Shown here: positions 49,564 through 62,371 of the stretch, piece by piece
Position numbering within the stretch: position 1 is the first letter of the stretch
Layout: the number at the start of each line of letters is the position of its first letter
Assembly (NCBI RefSeq): GCF_032854445.1
Contig: NC_088307.1
Coordinates: 2,978,001-3,042,000 of the forward strand
Direction of reading: 5' to 3'
DNA: 64,000 nucleotides
Origin: Liolophura sinensis
Lineage: Eukaryota > Mollusca > Polyplacophora > Chitonida > Chitonidae
Translations under genes and position numbers: made by a program
The notes under the pieces: generated by a model
What the model was told of the DNA's origin: nothing
What the model saw: the letters and a program-made list of their open reading frames with translations, nothing else
Databases searched by the model: none

Positions 49564-52026
49564 TATGCTTTCAAGTTATACAAGCTAACATGAAATGCCT
49601 GCTGTTAAAACCACTCAAAAGGGTGGGAGTTATGACCCAATGAAACACTCTTACAGTGAACATGATATAGCTCTAAACCACAATTGTGTAACATGTCTCA
49701 CCTGCAGGCTATATCTGCATTTTTTCAATTAACGACAACTTCGCATCTCCAACCAGCTGGATCCCCCCCCCCCACCCACACGACAATGGACAAGTCATCA
49801 CACATGTACATGTAGCTGGTGGCCACAACTAGGCATCAAGATGGTCATAGCTGTATACATGTTTTTACCTGTCCATCAGGTGTGTGATTATACTATTATC
49901 TATCATGTCTGCTACGCCTGCTACGTCTGCCACATTTGTATATCTGTTCCATTGTCACAGGATGGAACAAGTTCACAAAGAACTTTATTCCTGCCATTAG
50001 TTAGTTTACTCATGACTGTAATCCATATTCCATTGTGATAAATAAATAAATCCCTCCATCAATCATGACCATGCCCCTTGCAAAGGAACTGAAGTGTGAT
50101 TGTACACATAAAGTCATTCTGCCTTTGCTTTTATCAGGTGTTTTACTAGTACACCTAGACTTTGTTTTAGGAGTGTGTTTGGCGAGGGAAGGCCTGTGTC
50201 ACGACTGTAGGAATTTCTTACTTCAATCTTGCCACTGGCCCCTGACGAGTAACCAAAAAGTTATTTTAACACCTGACTCCGAGATTTAGACCTGAAGAGG
50301 AACCTCAAAGTGTCAAATTGCCGTATTGGCATGACTGAAGATATCTGAAAAACCATTTGAATGGTTAGTTTGGGAGCCCAAATGTTTTACAGAACCAAAT
50401 AATATGGCCCTAACAGTGTACTGCACAATACATGTACATGTACAGGTAACAAGTAGACAGGGAAAAGAATCTTTTCCATCAAAATCAGCTGAAATTTCTT
50501 CTACCAGCTGACCCCTAATAGTAAAACGATTAGTTTTGGCAATCTTCAACCTGGCATGTTTGCATAATGTTCATTCAAGCATATTCTGAAGGCATTATTC
50601 TATTTTGACTGATAAAGTTATACTTTTTGTGAAGCCCTAACCCTGACCAATCCAACCAATCTAGTAAATATGTGCATAAATTGCACTAAAAGTTGCTCTT
50701 TCATATCAGAAAAGGTTGAGGATAGCAGTGAGCTGCCTTGGAAATGTAACTGTTCTTATGAATGCTTTCTAGTTGGATCTTGACCATCTGCTTGACATGT
50801 CAGGAATGACACATCCATCATTCCAATAACTCAGTAACCATATACAAGTATCTGCTAGTCAGCAAATCAGAATGGCAAGGAATTCTCCACATTGTAGCTG
50901 ATTTTCCAAGAATGTGCCAAATTATCACCTACACTGTGCAGTGCTACAATTCTGTTATCGCATTGCTAACAAGTCACACATGGTACCTGCTGACATACAG
51001 CACTGATAACGCCTAAGGTCATGTTATTAAACAGGTCTGTACATCTGTAAGCATAAAGTGCAATACTCGCATACTACTATGAGAGAAACGCCCATTTACA
51101 AGACGCTGCAAACATAAAAATCTCTATAGCATTCACCACTTTCTAAATACAATGTATTATCAGTTACACCAGTACTATTTTATGTGTACATGTAAGTGTA
51201 AAACTATACCTGAAGGCATACAGTGTTTAATCTTTAAATTTGTGGTATGGTGTTTTTGTTCTGAATTTTTCGGAAATCTAGTTTAAGAAGAAAAATTCGG
51301 TAATCCCAGGGAAGGCCAATCAAACGCTACCTGGCAATCTGAATACTGACCTCTGTTTATTCAGATGTTGGATTACTGGTATATGGAGCAGTTTATATTG
51401 CTTATAATGTATCAAGGTGTTTTAAAATAATACAGGGTAGGATGAATTTGAACACCAAAACCCCAATTACCTGAAGATTGTGAAAATGGTGTCTACAAAT
51501 ATACACTTGGTGATTGACACCCATACAAAAGTTCAGTATAAACTTAAATATAACTGGCGACAAAGAAGTTCATTGTGAAATGCAGCTATTTTCATAAATC
51601 TTATGTGCAGATGGCAACATGTGGTCAGTTTTTCACAATACAGAAGTACATGTAATTGCAGCTTTGAGACTTGTGAGGGGCAATTAAGTAGGTGGACAAT
51701 CTGAAGGAAAAAACACTGGCACTTGTCAGAAAACCAAGCTGTAACCAGCCAAGTAAAGGTTACACCATCTGTCAACAGGCACCCTGCTACTATACTCACT
51801 ATCACAGCTGATTACAGAGTTAATAGTAGACCAGGTACTTCCAGCACCCCTGGGGATGAGCTCATTTGGAACTGCAAGGTATTAATCCATTCTAATTTCA
51901 AAACTCTTTAATGGCTCAGGACACAACAACTGAAATTTTTGTTTTACCAAAAGAATGATTTTCTTTTCTAATGTCGGAGGTGGGTATGCAGTTAAAAGTA
52001 AAAATGAAAAATCATGTAATTTGTAT
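49564..52026. other. Unique intronic sequence
   Basis: No gene or array is seen. Two short pieces recur elsewhere: 50364-50415 (TTTGGGAGCCCAAATGTTTT...) resembles 57632-57687, and 50458-50514 (CCATCAAAATCAGCTGAAAT) resembles 34425-34474, indicating old dispersed repeats. Confidence 0.5.
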
Positions 52027-52302
52027 GAAATGTGGACTGCTCTGGCAATTGTGAAATGTGGACTGCTCTGGCAATGTGGACTGCTCTGGCAATTGTGAAA
52101 TGTGGGCCGCTCTGGCAATGTGGACTGCTCTGGCAATTGTGAAATGTGGACTGCTCTGGCAATTGTGAAATATGGACTGCTCTGGCAACTGTGAAGTGTG
52201 GACTGCTCTGGCAATTGTGAAGTGTGGACTGCTCTGGCAATTGTGAAATGTGGACTGCTCTGGCAAATGTGAAATGTGGACTGCTCTGGCAATTGTGAAA
52301 TG
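52027..52302. repeat. 26-bp minisatellite with 18-bp short units, about 11 units
   Basis: GAAATGTGGACTGCTCTGGC then AATTGT repeats. Some units lack AATTGTGA and are 18 bp long. This explains the EQSTFHNCQSSPH-like frames on the minus strand. Confidence 0.93.
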
Positions 52303-52816
52303 TTCAACACATATTTTACATGATCAGAAAACTCTGAAAAAATTTTTTTTTTGAAAAACCCCCATTCAGATCAGACACAATAAAAAGGTTGATTTTCAAT
52401 TTTACTTTTACTCCATTCTTGGATTGTTGATTCGCTTGTGAAACATAAAATAAAATCGGTGTGGCCTTATGTTAAACATTGTTTTGTAAATTGGTTTCAG
52501 GCTGAATTTTAGCATACAAATTCTTATTTATGTTTTGGATATTTGACTCACAATCATTGACTCAGAAAGTCGATCATCGCTGAACATTGGCTTACAAATT
52601 CTTGTTCATGTTTTGGGCTTAACCTAATATCATTACTTGTCATCCAAGGAAACATCTTACTTGAAATAAAATATTTATGAATATCACTTTTGTCTACAGA
52701 TCTTACACGTACATGTATTTACTTCCAATATGCCACATCATTCTCATCAGAAAAACCTGTCTACAGCGTAGGCCTATATGACATATACGTGAGTAAAAGA
52801 TGATGTTTTCTTGCAT

Positions 52817-55800
52817 GTGTAGAGAGCATATGGACAATGTCCTATGATAACACTCATGCTAGTAGATGCCAGATCTACACCGTAAGTGTAGAGAGCATAT
52901 GGACAATGTCCTATGATAACACTCATGCTAGTAGATGCCAGATCTACACTGTAAGTGTAGAGAGCATATGGACAATGTCCTATGATAACACTCATGCTAG
53001 TAGATGCCAGATCTACACGGTAAGTGTAGAGAGCATATGGACAATGCACTATGATCACACTCATGCTAGTAGATGCCAGATCTACACCGTAAGTGTAGAG
53101 AGCATATGGACAATGTCCTATGATAACACTCATGCTAGTAGATGTCAGATCTATACAGCAAGTGTAGAGAGCATATGGACAATGTACTATGATAACACTC
53201 ATGCTAGTAGATGCCAGATCTATACAGTAAGTGTAGAGAGCATATGGACAATGTCCTATGATAACACTCATGCTAGTAGATGCCAGATCTACACCGTAAG
53301 TGTAGAGAGCATATGGACAATGTCCTATGATAACACTCATGCTAGTAGATGCCAGATCTATACAGTAAGTGTAGAGAGCATATGGACAATGTCCTATGAT
53401 AACACTCATGCTAGTAGATGCTAGATCTACACTGTAAGTGTAGAGAGCATATGGACAATGCACTATGATCACACTCATGCTAGTAGATGCCAGATCTATA
53501 CAGTAAGTGTAGAGAGCATATGGACAATGTCCTATGATAACACTCATGCTAGTAGATGCTAGATCTACACTGTAAGTGTAGAGAGCATATGGACAATGCA
53601 CTATGATCACACTCATGCTAGTAGATGCCAGATCTATACAGTAAGTGTAGAGAGCATATGGACAATGTCCTATGATAACACTCATGCTAGTAGATGCCAG
53701 ATCTACACCGTAAGTGTAGAGAGCATATGGACAATATACTATGATCACACTCATGCTAGTAGATGCCAGATCTACACCGTAAGTGTAGAGAGCATATGGA
53801 CAATATACTATGATCACGCTCATGCTAGTAGATGCTAGATCTACACTGTAAGTGTAGAGAGCATATGGACAATGCACTATGATCACGCTCATGCTAGTAG
53901 ATGCCAGATCTACACTGTAAGTGTAGAGAGCAAATGGACAATGTACTACGATCACACTCATGCTAGTAGATGCTAGATCTACACCGTAAGTGTAGAGAGC
54001 ATATGGACAATGTACTATGATCACACTCATGCTAGTAGATGCCAGATCTACACTGTAAGTGTAGAGAGCATATGGACAATGTCCTATGATAACACTCATG
54101 CTAGTAGATGCCAGATCTACACTGTAAGTGTAGAGAGCACATGGACAATGCACTATGATCACACTCATGCTAGTAGATGCTAGATCTACACTGTAAGTGT
54201 AGAGTGCATATGGACAATGTACTACGATCACACTCATGCTAGTAGATGCTAGATCTACACCGTAAGTGTAGAGAGCATATGGACAATGCACTATGATCAC
54301 ACTCATGCTAGTAGATGCCAGATCTACACCGTAAGTGTAGAGAGCATATGGACAATGTACTATGATCACACTCATGCTAGTAGATGCCAGATCTACACTG
54401 TAAGTGTAGAGAGCATATGGACAATATACTATGATCACACTCATGCTAGTAGATGCCAGATCTACACCGTAAGTGTAGAGAGCATATGGACAATGCACTA
54501 TGATCACACTCATGCTAGTAGATGCCAGATCTACACTGTAAGTGTAGAGAGCATATGGACAATGTACTATGATCACACTCATGCTAGTAGATGCTAGATC
54601 TACACCGTAAGTGTAGAGAGCATATGGACAATGTCCTATGATCACACCCATGCTAGTAGATGCCAGATCTACACTGTAAGTGTAGAGAGCATATGGACAA
54701 TGTACTATGATCACACTCATGCTAGTAGATGCTAGATCTACACCGTAAGTGTAGCGAGCATATGGACAATGCACTATGATCACACTCATGCTAGTAGATG
54801 CCAGATCTACACTGTAAGTGTAGAGAGCATATGGACAATGTACTATGATCACACTCATGCTAGTAGATGCTAGATCTACACCGTAAGTGTAGAGAGCATA
54901 TGGACAATGTACTATGATCACACTCATGCTAGTAGATGCTAGATCTACACCGTAAGTGTAGAGAGCATATGGACAATGTACTATGATCACACTCATGCTA
55001 GTAGATGCCAGATCTACACTGTAAGTGTAGAGAGCATATGGACAATGCACTATGATCACACTCATGCTAGTAGATGCCAGATCTACACCGTAAGTGTAGA
55101 GAGCATATGGACAATGTACTATGATCACACTCATGCTAGTAGATGCCAGATCTATACAGTAAGTGTAGAGAGCATATGGACAATGTCCTATGATCACACT
55201 CATGCTAGTAGATGCCAGATCTACACGGTAAGTGTAGAGAGCATATGGACAATGTACTATGATCACACTCATGCTAGTAGATGCCAGATCTGCACTGTAA
55301 GTGTAGAGAGCATATGAACAATGTCCTATGATAACACTCATGCTAGTAGATGCCAGATCTACACGGTAAGTGTAGAGAGCATATGGACAATGTACTATGA
55401 TCACACTCATGCTAGTAGATGCCAGATCTACACCGTAAGTGTAGAGAGCATATGGACAATGTCCTATGATCACACTCATGCTAGTAGATGCCAGATCTAC
55501 ACTGTAAGTGTAGAGAGCATATGGACAATGTACTATGATAACACTCATGCTAGTAGATGCCAGATCTATACAGTAAGTGTAGAGAGCATATGGACAATGT
55601 ACTATGATAACACTCATGCTAGTAGATGCTAGATCTACACTGTAAGTGTAGAGAGCATATGGACAATGTCCTATGATCACACCCATGCTAGTAGATGCCA
55701 GATCTATACAGTAAGTGTAGAGAGCATATGGACAATGTCCTATGATCACACCCATGCTAGTAGATGCCAGATCTATACAGTAAGTGTAGAGAGCATATGG

Positions 55801-56600
55801 ACAATGTACTATGATCACACTCATGCTAGTAGATGCCAGATCTACACTGTAAGTGTAGAGAGCATATGGACAATACTATGATCACACTCATGCTAGTAGA
55901 TGCCAGATCTACACCGTAAGTGTAGAGAGCATATGGACAATGCACTATGATCATACTCATGCTAGTAGATGCCAGATCTACACTGTAAGTGTAGAGAGCA
56001 TATGGACAATACTATGATCACACTCATGCTAGTAGATGCCAGATCTACACTGTAAGTGTAGAGAGCATATGGACAATGTCCTATGATAACACTCATGCTA
56101 GTAGATGCCAGATCTATACAGTAAGTGTAGAGAGCATATGGACAATGCACTATGATCACACTCATGCTAGTAGATGCCAGATCTACACTGTAAGTGTAGA
56201 GAGCATATGGACAATATACTATGATCACACTCATGCTAGTAGATGCCAGATCTACACCGTAAGTGTAGAGAGCATATGGACAATGCACTATGATCACACT
56301 CATGCTAGTAGATGCCAGATCTACACTGTAAGTGTAGAGAGCATATGGACAATGCACTATGATCACACTCATGCTAATAGATGCCAGATCTACACCGTAA
56401 GTGTAGAGAGCATATGGACAATGCACTATGATCACACTCATGCTAGTAGATGCCAGATCTACACCGTAAGTGTAGAGAGCATATGGACAATGCACTATGA
56501 TCACACTCATGCTAGTAGATGCCAGATCTACACCATAAGTGTAGAGAGCATATGGACAATGCACTATGATCACACTCATGCTAGTAGATGCTAGATCTAC
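52817..56600. repeat. 69-bp minisatellite, about 55 units
   Basis: Each unit reads GTGTAGAGAGCATATGGACA, then ATG(T/C)(C/A)CTATGAT(A/C)ACACTC, then ATGCTAGTAGATGCCAGATC and TACACCGTAA. The unit can form a 7-bp stem TCTACAC-CGTAA-GTGTAGA, and GGACAATGTCC is a further short inverted repeat. A block near 52.85-53.4 kb is rich in GATAAC units and later blocks in GATCAC units. Because 69 is 23 codons, long frames stay open on the minus strand (52774-55824 and 55962-56642). Two 2-bp deletions near 55874 and 56011 break them. Confidence 0.97.
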
Positions 56601-56875
56601 CCTGCTACAGGACATGTACATGGAAGGTTTACAACAGAGCATGAAGTTTGATAGTATTTCCAGGCTCTATCCCAGCACACAGCTGCTATAATAAACACAC
56701 CAGCAGACCTTCTATCTTTCAAAGTGTGAACCCATGGATATCAGTTCCGCCAGTGTTTTCCAGCATCTAACATTAGCTATGTGTAAACGTAGATACATCA
56801 CAGCCAAACCCTACAAACATTTTCACTATTGGATTACAATACAGAATTACATGACATTCATCATCATAGGTACAT

Positions 56876-57203
56876 GTACATAGCTTATAAACTTTATTGT
56901 GTGCACAAACCAACATGTATGTGTACATAGCTTATACACTTTACTGTGTGCACAAACCAACATGTATGTGTACATAGCTTATACACTTTACTGTGTACAC
57001 AAACCAACATGTATGTGTACATAACTTATAAACTTTATTGTGTGCACAAACCAACATGTATGTGTACATTACTTATACACTTTATTGTGTGCACAAACCA
57101 ACATGTATGTGTACATAACTTATAAACTTTACAGTGTGCACAAACCAACATGTATGTGTACATTACTTATACACTTTATTGTGTGCACAAACCAACATGT
57201 ACG
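56876..57203. repeat. 47-bp minisatellite, 7 units
   Basis: Units read GTACATAGCTTATACACTTT then ATTGTGTGCACAAACCAACA and TGTATGT. Two subtypes (TACATAGCTTA/TACATTACTTA) are present. Confidence 0.93.
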
Positions 57204-57672
57204 TACAGTTGTAAGCGTACTGAAAGACAAGTAGCAGTCATGTAGCAGAAAGCTGTCAGTTGCTATCTTTCAAACCTTCAATAGCAAAAAGCTAAATATT
57301 AACTAAAACCAGAACAGCTGTACTACACACTAGGATGCTTCTGGCAGTCATTTGCACACGTACCTACTGAAAATTTGGGGAAATAAATGTAAGCACAAAT
57401 ACCATGAACAAATCAATGCAAAATTCTGCATTTCCAAATGTCAAGTTTGAACGCAACTGAAAGTGACTTCATTCGTCATAAAAAGAGCTATTATCTAGAA
57501 AATTTAGATGATGCTTTCTGAGAGCTAGAAAATCTGAGAATAAAAGGAAATTGTAAGAAAATGTAACTTTTTATTGGTAAACCACAATATTTTTGTTTGT
57601 TGTGCTTGTTAGATTTAATACAACTTGATTAGTTTGGAAGCCCAAATGTTTTTCAGAACCAAAATGGCTCCA

Positions 57673-58855
57673 GATAATGGCCCTGTGTAACTACATGTAG
57701 CATCACACTCTTATTGTGACGTATGTGATAATGGCCTTGTGTACCTACATGTAGCATCACACTCTTATTGTGACTCACGTGATAATGGCCCTGTGTAAGT
57801 ACATGAAGCATCACACTCTTATTGTGACTCACATGATAATGGCCCTGTGTAACTACATGAAGCATCAGACTCATATTGTGACATGTGATAATAGCCCTGT
57901 GTAACTACATGTAGCATCACACTCTTATTGTGACTCACATGATAATGGCCCTGTGTAACTACATGAAGCATCGCACTCTTATTGTGACTCACATGATAAT
58001 GGCCCTGTGTACCTACATGTAGCATCACACTCTTATTGTGACTCACATGATAATGGCCCTGTGTAACTACATGTAGCATCACACTCTTATTGTGACATAC
58101 GTGATAATGGCCTTGTGCAACTACATGTAGCATCACACTCTTATTGTGAAGTACGTGATAATAGCCCTGTGTAACTACATGAAGCATCACACTCATACTG
58201 TGACTCACATGATAATAGCCCTGTGTAACCACATGTAGCATCACACTCTTATTGCGACTCACGTGATAATAGCCCTGTGTAACTACATGAAGCATCACAC
58301 TCATACTGTGACTCACATGATAATGGCCCTGTGTAACTACATGTAGCATCACACTCTTATTGTGACATACGTGATAATGGCCTTGTGCAACTACATGTAG
58401 CATCACACTCTTATTGTGAAGTACGTGATAATAGCCCTGTGTAACTACATGAAGCATCACACTCATACTGTGACTCACATGATAATAGCCCTGTGTAACC
58501 ACATGTAGCATCACACTCTTATTGCGACTCACGTGATAATAGCCCTGTGTAACTACATGAAGCATCACACTCATACTGTGACTCACATAATAGCCCTGTG
58601 TAACTACATGAAGCATCACACTCATACTGTGACTCACATGATAATAGCCCTGTGTAACTACATGTAGCATCACACTCTTATTGTGACTCACGTGATAATA
58701 GCCCTGTGTAACTACATGAAGCATCACACTCTTATTGTGACATATGTGATAATAGCCCTGTGTAACTACATGTAGCATCACACTCTTATTGTGACATATG
58801 TGATAATAGCCCTGTGTAACTACATGTAGCATCACACTCTTATTGTGACGTACAT
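57673..58855. repeat. 54-bp minisatellite, about 22 units, with a 270-bp higher-order repeat
   Basis: Units read GATAATGGCCCTGTGTAACT then ACATGTAGCATCACACTCTT and ATTGTGACTCACAT. The segment starting GTGATAATGGCCTTGTGCAA at 58101 recurs at 58371, exactly 5 units (270 bp) later, with the same variants between. 54 is 18 codons, so a 361-codon minus-strand frame (57819-58904) stays open. A 2-4-bp length change near 57885 ends the phase. Confidence 0.95.
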
Positions 58856-58925
58856 TATAATGGAATGTCACTGTGATCACCAGTATGATCCACACTATTA
58901 CCAAACATGTGATAATGTCCCTGTT

Positions 58926-59125
58926 ATGTACTTAACAATTTTTCAGTCATATGACAACGAATGAATCCTTAGATTGCATGTGATGTGCCTCCTTGTTCCA
59001 CGAAGGGTTTTCAATGCTCTTTTTTAGTGTTGCTTCACTGAACGCCTTACCGAAGGCAAGTAAGCTGCCCCGCCCAAGCCATTATACTGATATGGGTCAA
59101 CCAAACGCCATGTTATTCAGTGAAC
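58926..59125 (+). repeat. Dispersed repeat family 2, second subfamily
   Basis: It begins TACTTAACAATTTTTCAGTC then ATATGACAACGAATG, as in the 15.8-kb copy. It continues with GTGCCTCCTTGTTCCACGAA, CGCCTTACCGAAGGCAAGTA and CATTATACTGATATGGGTCA. It directly follows the 54-bp array. Confidence 0.75.
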
Positions 59126-60683
59126 AGTGACTTTTAACTTTGCTTTTCCTTTATTGGAATAAGGATTAAAGGATCTACAGTATTCTTTTTAAAAGTTTAA
59201 AAATGCAGAAAAAAAGTGGTGTGGCTGTAAGCAGTGGGCAGACATTGTTAAACAATCAGAAAATGAATAAGTGTTATCCGTTTCAAATGTTTAAGAGTTC
59301 AAATCAAGTTTAAGACACTTTTTGCGCAAATTGTGTTTTTGTCAGAAAATTGATTCTTTGACAACCGTAACTACTGACGCTCATAATTATACATTTTTCA
59401 AACCTCTGGCACCTAACCACCTGTTGAAATGGGAAAAAATGGCTCTTTCATCTGGCAATGTTCATATCTCACAGAGGGCAGAGGGGCTGACTTTATTCTA
59501 GGTTGTTTAAATAACCCTGGAGCCTGAAGTAGACCCGATCAAGAATAGCAACTGCCATCTGGCAAACTTGGAATGGCTCAAGAGCTTCACCTGTTACAGC
59601 TATCAGAGTAAGGCTAGTGAGTGAGTTACAAGTCTCTACCTGGTGTCGGTACTGCCCTAACCATCTATACACCAAGGTGGGAAAACTAATAAAGCATTCT
59701 TACTAGACTTAACATGTGTACATGTATCAGCTTTCTGACCAACACCACGAGCTGCCTATTATTTTGCACTGTCAAAAAATACACGTAAAGCATGCGGTGG
59801 AACATTATTTTCTGATTCCCACATGATATTGCCAATACCACGCCCATTCATTACTCTATTCTGTTAAAATATGTGACAATATTATATTAAGATTACTGTA
59901 ACTGACAAACACCATACCTGCATGTACCTAATAGTTGTTATTCTACACTAGTAAAATATACATGTATGGCAAAGAGGTTGTAGGTGATATCACCACCCTG
60001 GCAGAACAACAGTTAGTCAGCCATACTGGAGTAACATGGGCTGGTATTGTCAAAGTACTCCAATATGGCCGCCAGGCAGAAGCGGGTCCTGTCAGTGGTT
60101 TTGAATACCATACCAAGAATGGCCTTAATACGACACTGACCAATAAGACAGTGTATGTGCAACGATGCGAGCAGTGTTGTTGCTGGCGAAATGCAGGATA
60201 TCAGAATATCCATCAGTATGTCAGGTCAGCCACACCCATAGTCACTGGTTTGAAACACGGAATGGTCTTGGCCAATTCTCAGCACCATAATACGTTCTAC
60301 ACCCAGAAAAAGTAATCTCAAAGAACCAGTGCTGATTTCCACTGACTATCTGTAAACATAGTGCTATTCCAAAAAAGGGCAGGTTGCGCATTTTAGGGGC
60401 GTAGCCTGGAAATAAGCAGCCGGACAAGGACAATGTTTTACACCGTACTGTATTCTGACAGGAGCCAAGTGTTTAGTATATAACAAAACAGCCTTTAGAA
60501 GATTTGCCAATACGTCCTAAACAAACTTAAATATTATTTCCAAACTTGAAGGGTACAGCATCCTTCTAAGCCAAAATGTTGAGTGAGGGTATTTAAATAA
60601 CCAGACAGTGAGAACTAAGAAATCATGTTTGAGGCCACATCTGACAGGGTCATGTACATGTATTGATCATTGATTAGTCAAAA
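59126..60683. other. Unique intronic sequence
   Basis: No array or recognised exon. The plus-strand frame 59935-60315 (126 codons) has cysteine-rich text but no family match and no splice or promoter context. Confidence 0.4.
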
Positions 60684-60786
60684 TGTTTATTTATTTATTT
60701 ACTTATTTATCTGATTGGTGTTTTACGCAGTACTAAAGAGTATTTCACTTATCCGACAGCCGACAGCATTGTGGTGGGAGGTTAGA
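60684..60786 (-). repeat. SINE family 1, 3' fragment
   Basis: TTTATTTATTTACTTATTTA, TGATTGGTGTTTTACGCAGT, GTATTTCACTTATCCGACAG and GCATTGTGGTGGGAGG are present in reverse order of the element. Confidence 0.82.
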
Positions 60787-61469
60787 CTGTTTAATGCCTT
60801 ATGGCCAAGAACACTTGACTTTGCATAATGGCGGTCAGATATATGTGGTTGAAGAAAATCATGCGTGCCTGAAATAACCACTGCCCTTTGGCAAGACAAA
60901 TGATGGATTTTCTCACCTGGATGTGACAGACTTTTTACCTGAAAAACCAGCCCAATATGTACGCCTATAGATAACAGTGGAAGATGGACATGACGAGTCA
61001 AAACGTTCACTCATACACTCGTTATCAAGAGCTTAAAACAAAAACGAAGATCTCAAACTAAGCCCTCAAATTATCACTCAGAATACTGCATGTACTCATT
61101 ACAGACATTTTTTTCAAGCACATAAATGATTGTTTGTTGTATTTTATCGACTTCCAACTCGTTTCACAATGATACAGTATAACCCACATCTAATACATTT
61201 CTTCTGGAATGACCTAACATTGTGTTGGTCAAAAAGTTATCACTCGAGCATTATAACTCCTGCATGAATGACATGTAAGTGTTTGAAGTTTGTAACAATC
61301 ACGAATCTGATTACAAAAATCCCAAAGGCCTATTTGTCCACAATACATGGTTCAGTCCAGATTATTATTAGTTTACCTTGATAATATTTGAGATCTGGTT
61401 ATAGTGAAATGTGGTTCATATGCTTTGTATTTTTTTTTTTTTGGCTTTTCACTTATTTATGCTTTTTAT

Positions 61470-61590
61470 TTACCGGTATTTATTTCTTTGACTGGTGTCA
61501 TACTCCAGAATATTTCACTTATATGATGGCGGCCAGCATTGTAGTAGGAGGAAACCGAGCAGAAACCCATGACCATCCACAGGTTTTTTC
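61470..61590 (-). repeat. SINE family 1, 3' fragment near exon 1
   Basis: TATTTATTTCTTTGACTGGT, CCAGAATATTTCACTTATAT, GATGGCGGCCAGCATTGTAG and CATGACCATCCACAGG are present. It lies about 240 bp inside intron 1 from the exon 1 donor. Confidence 0.82.
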
Positions 61591-61828
61591 CAACGAGGTA
61601 GATGTGCATGTAATTTATAGGACTACATAAAAGTAAAACCAGTGCAGAAATGTTACAGCCCCTGGCTACATATATGTGATCATTTGTCCGTAGAGTAGTA
61701 AAAGATAACAAAAGCTATGTAGAGAGTGAGTATATCAGGAACCGTTTAAAGCGTCTACTGTAAATGACATTAGATAACCGACAGCCTTTCTGGGTCGTTA
61801 AGCAGTTAATGACTTGCAAATTACCTAC

Positions 61829-61945
61829 CTTGGCTCCGAATTGTATTCCATGGGCGAAAGCTTCCTCGTTGTGAAGGGGTATGCGGCTGTCATAGCCGTC
61901 ATCCGACACTAAATCGTATTGCTTTTTCGATGGCATGTCGGTCAT
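61829..61945 (-). CDS. NOS1AP: NOS1AP exon 1 coding part (39 codons)
   Basis: On the minus strand the first ATG (61945) follows an in-frame TAA at 61973-61975. The exon reads [20 protein letters not shown], then [19 protein letters not shown], and ends at donor GTAGGTAATT. From memory, vertebrate NOS1AP starts MPSKTKYNLVDDGHDLRIPL, so methionine 4 here aligns with the vertebrate start. Either ATG could be used; I give the first. The LRIPLHNE(D/E)AF(x)HGI block leads into the PTB domain. It joins in phase 0 to exon 2. NOS1AP links neuronal nitric oxide synthase to targets and to polarity proteins such as Scribble, and acts in the cytoplasm near membranes. Confidence 0.95.
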
Positions 61946-62371
61946 AATAAAATGGCAGAGAAAATGAGGTAATTAAAGTGCCGCAACGCTATCTTCGATA
62001 AAGAGAGTATGGTAGCTGACGAAACCGTGCCGCCCGAAAGAGACTACCGCTCCAGGCAGGAGGATGGACGAAAGTGCTCCGCGCACCGTACTGAGAGATT
62101 CCCTTGAAACTCGGTCGGCTTCCCTAGTGGTGAACAAAACCCCATTTCAGTTGTAAATTCCCACGGCTTTTGAAGCCAACCACGTTGTAGAGTTGTAAAT
62201 CTATCCTTTCGTGGAGAAATGCAGCTAATAGTCGACGGTCACAGATGCTGATAAATTGAGTGAGTAAGATTCAAACTGACACTGGCAGGGACTCCGACAC
62301 GCCATGACCGTGGCTTGTCCGTTGAAACGTTGGCGCCTCGCGCTTCTGGCCGCCTTCCCGCGCGCGACCGC

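Larger units (their letters stand above)
35760..61828 (-). other. NOS1AP: NOS1AP intron 1 (26,069 bp)
   Basis: The donor is GTAGGTAATT after exon 1; the acceptor is TTTTCAG before exon 2. Contents listed separately include the largest arrays of the window (52.0-58.9 kb), several SINEs, a hairpin at 49.2 kb and a short copy of the exon 3 start at 48.15 kb. I recognise no complete nested gene. Confidence 0.85.

Noticed and set aside
49356-49643. Plus-strand frame with NNAVM repeats as a possible protein
   Set aside because: The repeat is a 15-bp array open by arithmetic. The flanking codons show no domain and the reverse strand is equally open.
52774-55824. 1016-codon minus-strand frame made of 23-residue repeats
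   Set aside because: It is the by-product of a 69-bp satellite whose unit is a multiple of three. It lies inside a NOS1AP intron, many unit differences change the amino acid, the opposite strand is also open in places, and 2-bp deletions break the phase in the continuing array.
57819-58904. 361-codon minus-strand frame of 18-residue repeats
   Set aside because: Same cause: a 54-bp unit is open by arithmetic. There is no start context, domain or splice evidence.
59935-60315. 126-codon plus-strand frame near exon 1
   Set aside because: No family resemblance, no promoter or splice signals, and it is of a length expected by chance in 64 kb.
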